Origin: Chromatiaceae bacterium
GTDB lineage: Bacteria; Pseudomonadota; Gammaproteobacteria; SZUA-140
Assembly (NCBI GenBank): GCA_003232725.1
Contig: QIJH01000234.1
Location: 1-32,149 of the forward strand
Direction of reading: 5' to 3'
DNA length: 32,149 nt
In this document: one piece after another, positions 28,401 through 32,149 of the stretch
How positions within the stretch are numbered: position 1 is the stretch's first letter
Layout of the letters: every line of letters begins with the position of its first letter
Made by a program: the position numbers and the translations under genes
The notes under the pieces: generated by a model
Seen by the model: the letters and a program-made list of their open reading frames with translations, nothing else
Told to the model about the DNA's origin: nothing
Database searches by the model: none

Positions 28401-31400
28401 TCAGTTCTCACCACGGAACCATCCGGATTGATTCGACTTTTAACACGACTCAACTTGTCAAAAGTAGTGGTCGTCCAATATTTACTGGTGGCATCAGCAA
28501 AGTATGGGCGAGAATTACGCCAGGGACGGCCTACTGCGTCGTATTCCACATCATAATACATCACAACACCATCGAGTCCCGAAGTACCTCCGCCTAATTG
28601 GCGAGAGAACTTATCCATGTAAACCGTGGTTTGGGCACCATCACTACGTGAGGTAGTCACTTGATATACTGCATGAGTTGGACAAGCGGTGTTACCATCG
28701 CACCAGTCGTAGGTCCAGTGGGTTGTGCTCCCGTCAGGAAGGGTTTCACTGTTACGACGACCAAAGGCGTCGTAAGTCCACGATGAGCTTAACCCATTAG
28801 GCCCTGTTTGACTGACCAGTTTGCCCCATAGCGCATCATAGACTTTTGTTTCAGACTGAGTAATGGCACCTTCCACCGGCACAGTTGTGGTCACTTTCGG
28901 ACGCAAGTTGTTGCCATAATCAAAATAATTACTCGTCATGCGCGTAGGCACTTGGTGAGTCGCACTCGCCGAGCCATTAATAGAAACAGAGTTCTGATTG
29001 CCATAAGCGTCATAAGTGTATGACGTTTTTAGATATAAATCGGGATTACTAGGTTCGTCTTCTGCCCATTGCAACATGCCAGCATTAGGATGGCCCGAGG
29101 GATAATAACCATAAGCTGTGCTACGCGTTTGAGAATTTTCACCTTCGTATGAGGTAACACTGGCGCTCGTTAACCTACCTAAATGCCAGTTAGTTGTGTC
29201 ATTAATATACGCATTCGCCGTCGTTTGGCGATAGGCTACTGCTACATCTTGTGGGCTTTCTTGAGTATCGATAATAATGCTTACTGTATTACCATAATCA
29301 TCCATCTCGCTTGTTGTGCTGACGTATTTTAGCGGCAAGCCATCAATATCTATCGTTTCAGAGGTGCTGCTTTGCAAATAAACGGAATAATACGGGGAAT
29401 GCTCTGCGACACTCTTAACCCTATAATCATTGTTACTCTCGCTGATAACGGCCTTTTTACCCAAAATACCATCCGGATAGCTGATCGTGATCTTTTTCGG
29501 CAACCTTATAAAAGGGAAGGCATTATATTTTTCATTATAAGTAACATTATCATAGCTCGTTGTCGTTGCTTGCTGAGTTTGCATATCGATGATCGTGCGT
29601 GAAGCAAAGCCCAACCAGCCACGCCCCAGGCTGTGAATACGGGCATCGGTATACTTATGAAGATACTCTGCAATACCTCCGATACCATTGCTAACTTTAT
29701 GTTCACTCACTACCAGCGAAGGAGCGCTAACACAAGAAATCGGATACTGACAGCCCACCTGACCTTTGCGATAAACCGTTGGGTCGGTGAGCGGTTTATA
29801 ATTGATATACGTGCTCACCCCCAAGCCAGTGGTAATGCCGTTAACCAAGTGGCGTTCTATATTGGAGGTAACGATGCCTTCAGTAGAGACGATATCAAGC
29901 TTAGCATTATCGTCGAGGTCAATAACTAGTGTCCCAGTATTTTTGCCATTCTGCACCATATCATATGGTGAACTATATTTATTATTTTGCTGCCAGTCAG
30001 TGCCAGTATTCAAATATGCTTCTCGTGACCCACCCGAACGCTGGGATAATATATCAACTAAACCATCTGAATTGACATCTTGGAATATAGTATCAACATA
30101 TTGAATGTTCTCGCCAATTTTTAAAGCTATTGGCTGTGGTGGGATATAAGCCTCATTTTGAATCCAACCATCTCCAGTATTCAAATAAGCACGCTGATGG
30201 GAAGCCGCAGCAGCTTTAGCCATAGATTTAGCATTTAGTTTCGCTAATGCTTTAGCTAAAAGACCACCGGAACTACTAAGAAGTAATGGTGTGTGCTCGA
30301 TATGACGATGCTGAACAATATCAACCAGACCATCACCATTGACATCAGCAAATCGCACACCTGCTTCGCCATAATCATCAGTCCCAAGATTTACCGGAAA
30401 CTGATAATTGGTAGCGAGGGACGTCTCCCATCCAGAGTACGTTTTTAAATAAACACCGTTAGTATTGTTATCGTAAAACAATAAATCATTAAGACCATCG
30501 CCATTAACATCAATAAACTGTACCGTTCTGCGTGGTGTCGGAGATAAAGACCTATACCTTTGATTATTATTTTCACCTGGATATCTATCAATCACTTCAA
30601 ACAAAGGCCAATCATCTGCCTGATTTTCTGACCACCCCGTTGAGGATCCAAAATATGCACCCTGATCGCCAATAGTGGTCGCCACTGAACCACACGTCCT
30701 CTTATTCGAACGGAAAAGACCGCCATATTTAATTTTACACGTTTGAAGTTGATTTCTATTTTTATAAACAAAATCAACCATGCCATCGCCATTTAAATCG
30801 GCAAAATAGGCAACTCTCCCCCAGTTGTCGAAACGTCCCAGCGGATACGTCAGTTTGAATTTTCCTGATCTATCCTTAACCCAAGCAGAGCCATTATTCA
30901 AATAAGAAACAGCGCTAAATTTAGAATCAGTTTCCTGGCGAGCATAAATAAAATCAACTAAACCATCACCATTGATATCGATAATTTCAGCCCCCGGATG
31001 GGTCTTATCATCTCTTGCCAAAGGATAAGGCGGATGAAAGGAGGGAGAAGACACCCAGGTATTGTTTTTATAGAGATATGCGCCCACTTCAGCAGCTGTA
31101 TTTGCATTTATCCAACGATAGTAAACGACATCTTTAACACCATCGCCATCTAGATCAATAAAACGTACACCCCTAAACTTATCATCACCATCAGTAAGCA
31201 GCACGCCCGCTGGAAGAGCCGCGTTATCTGCATTTAACCATGCGGTTGACTGACTACTATTTTGATCACTACTCCAAGCGATTTTCGTTGCCGGTAGGCA
31301 TTGCTGTGGATCAGCGCCACACTCTGTCACAGTGCTTAAACGACTTTGATTAGAATCATCCACGGGCTTATAGGCAAGCACATACTCGCGTGCTAGCGTA

Positions 31401-32149
31401 GACTCAACGCCTACCCTAATTTTTACTAAACGTTTCAAGGTTTGCACCTTACCGCCGTTCTGATACCCGATGATGGGGTCAGGGCGTGTTTCACTTCCGG
31501 CTATAGAATAACTAAAACCAATTTTCCCACCGCCAGAATAAGTAATTTCATTAGGATAGTACTCCCGATTGTAACCAATTGTACTTGCTGTGCTTGTTGT
31601 AAGGTTTTTGTCTCCAACAAACTGATAATTGAAGTTGATCACGTTACCTGCATTATCAGTAATGCGGCTAATCGCCCAGATATGCACAACCTCTTTGCCA
31701 TGCGGTGCAAAACGACTATTAAATTGTCCATTAACATTTGCAGTAACATCACCGAACTGCATACGCAAACCATCTTTGGTCAATACTTCAAATGATTCGG
31801 GACCATTATCACGAAAACCTTTAGAGATGATTTTGACAAAACTATCTTGTTCAGTTCGGTATTCAGCATTGTTTTTTCCATAAGAGCCTGCAACGACAAC
31901 GAGACGTTGGCCATCCAAGCAAAACTGATCCCCTGCATCCAGCTTCACGTTACGGATTTGGCCGTCTTGGGCCAAATTCTGCGAACAGCGGGTCATGGTA
32001 GAAAAGCCCGACAATCGCCACCCTACGCCGAGCAAACCGTTTCTTGTCTGGCTGCTGTATGCCAATGAAATAGCCGGTTTAATGCCGGCTATACCGACAG
32101 GTACTTTGATGGGAATCACATAGGATGCCGCACCATTCGAGGTGACTGA
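25475..32149 (-). CDS. RHS/YD-repeat protein with SpvB-like N-terminal region and FG-GAP repeats (5' end beyond the window)
   Basis: [37 protein letters not shown] (SpvB-like); DxNGDGxxD repeats ([78 protein letters not shown]); many YD repeats; RHS core [42 protein letters not shown]. The called start at 32119 is a GTG; the frame stays open upstream to the edge ([10 protein letters not shown]). Confidence 0.92.
   Translation of the reverse strand, partial: [2224 protein letters not shown]
27077..27246 (-). other. Dockerin-like EF-hand pair inside the RHS protein
   Basis: [57 protein letters not shown]: first copy matches DxSxDGxxxxxD; second copy ([12 protein letters not shown]) is degenerate but spaced as in dockerin type I duplications. 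Confidence 0.7.

Noticed and set aside
27536-32068. Plus-strand ORFs antisense to the RHS gene
   Set aside because: The minus-strand RHS frame is strongly supported by YD, FG-GAP and core motifs; the antisense ORFs are by-products.
32117-32119. GTG at 32119 as the true start of the RHS CDS
   Set aside because: The frame is open to the window edge and reads [19 protein letters not shown], the usual interior of an SpvB-like N-terminus, so the CDS is truncated by the window.

Overview
32,149-bp bacterial window, gammaproteobacterial-looking by gene content (inference only). Left to right: (i) a 5'-truncated-by-window class I glutamine amidotransferase on the minus strand (absent from the ORF track), divergent from a translationally coupled PuuA-like glutamine synthetase / aldehyde dehydrogenase / iron-containing alcohol dehydrogenase operon. 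This looks like a gamma-glutamylation route for an amino alcohol. A ~170-bp imperfect palindromic repeat lies in the divergent intergenic region. (ii) A divergent PilZ-like protein, a small zinc-ribbon membrane protein, a GT2 glycosyltransferase and an H1-like Lys/Ala-rich protein with a clear terminator and a structured 5' leader. (iii) A complete peptide-type ABC importer operon with two consecutive fused double-ATPase subunits, two permeases with extra TM segments, and an N-terminally anchored substrate-binding protein. (iv) fabI and a degraded IS5-like transposase. (v) A minus-strand accessory locus of very large exported-type proteins. One is an SpvB/FG-GAP/YD-repeat RHS protein running off the right edge, with a dockerin-like EF-hand pair inserted inside the YD-repeat region. 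Immediately downstream is a signal-peptide protein with an N-terminal cohesin-like domain followed by six ~0.91-kb FN3 + DUF1349-like modules, split in this genome by a 25-bp deletion. The possible cohesin-dockerin coupling between an RHS protein and a multimodular beta-sandwich protein is the best candidate here for an undescribed system. All family calls are by eye; no searches were run.
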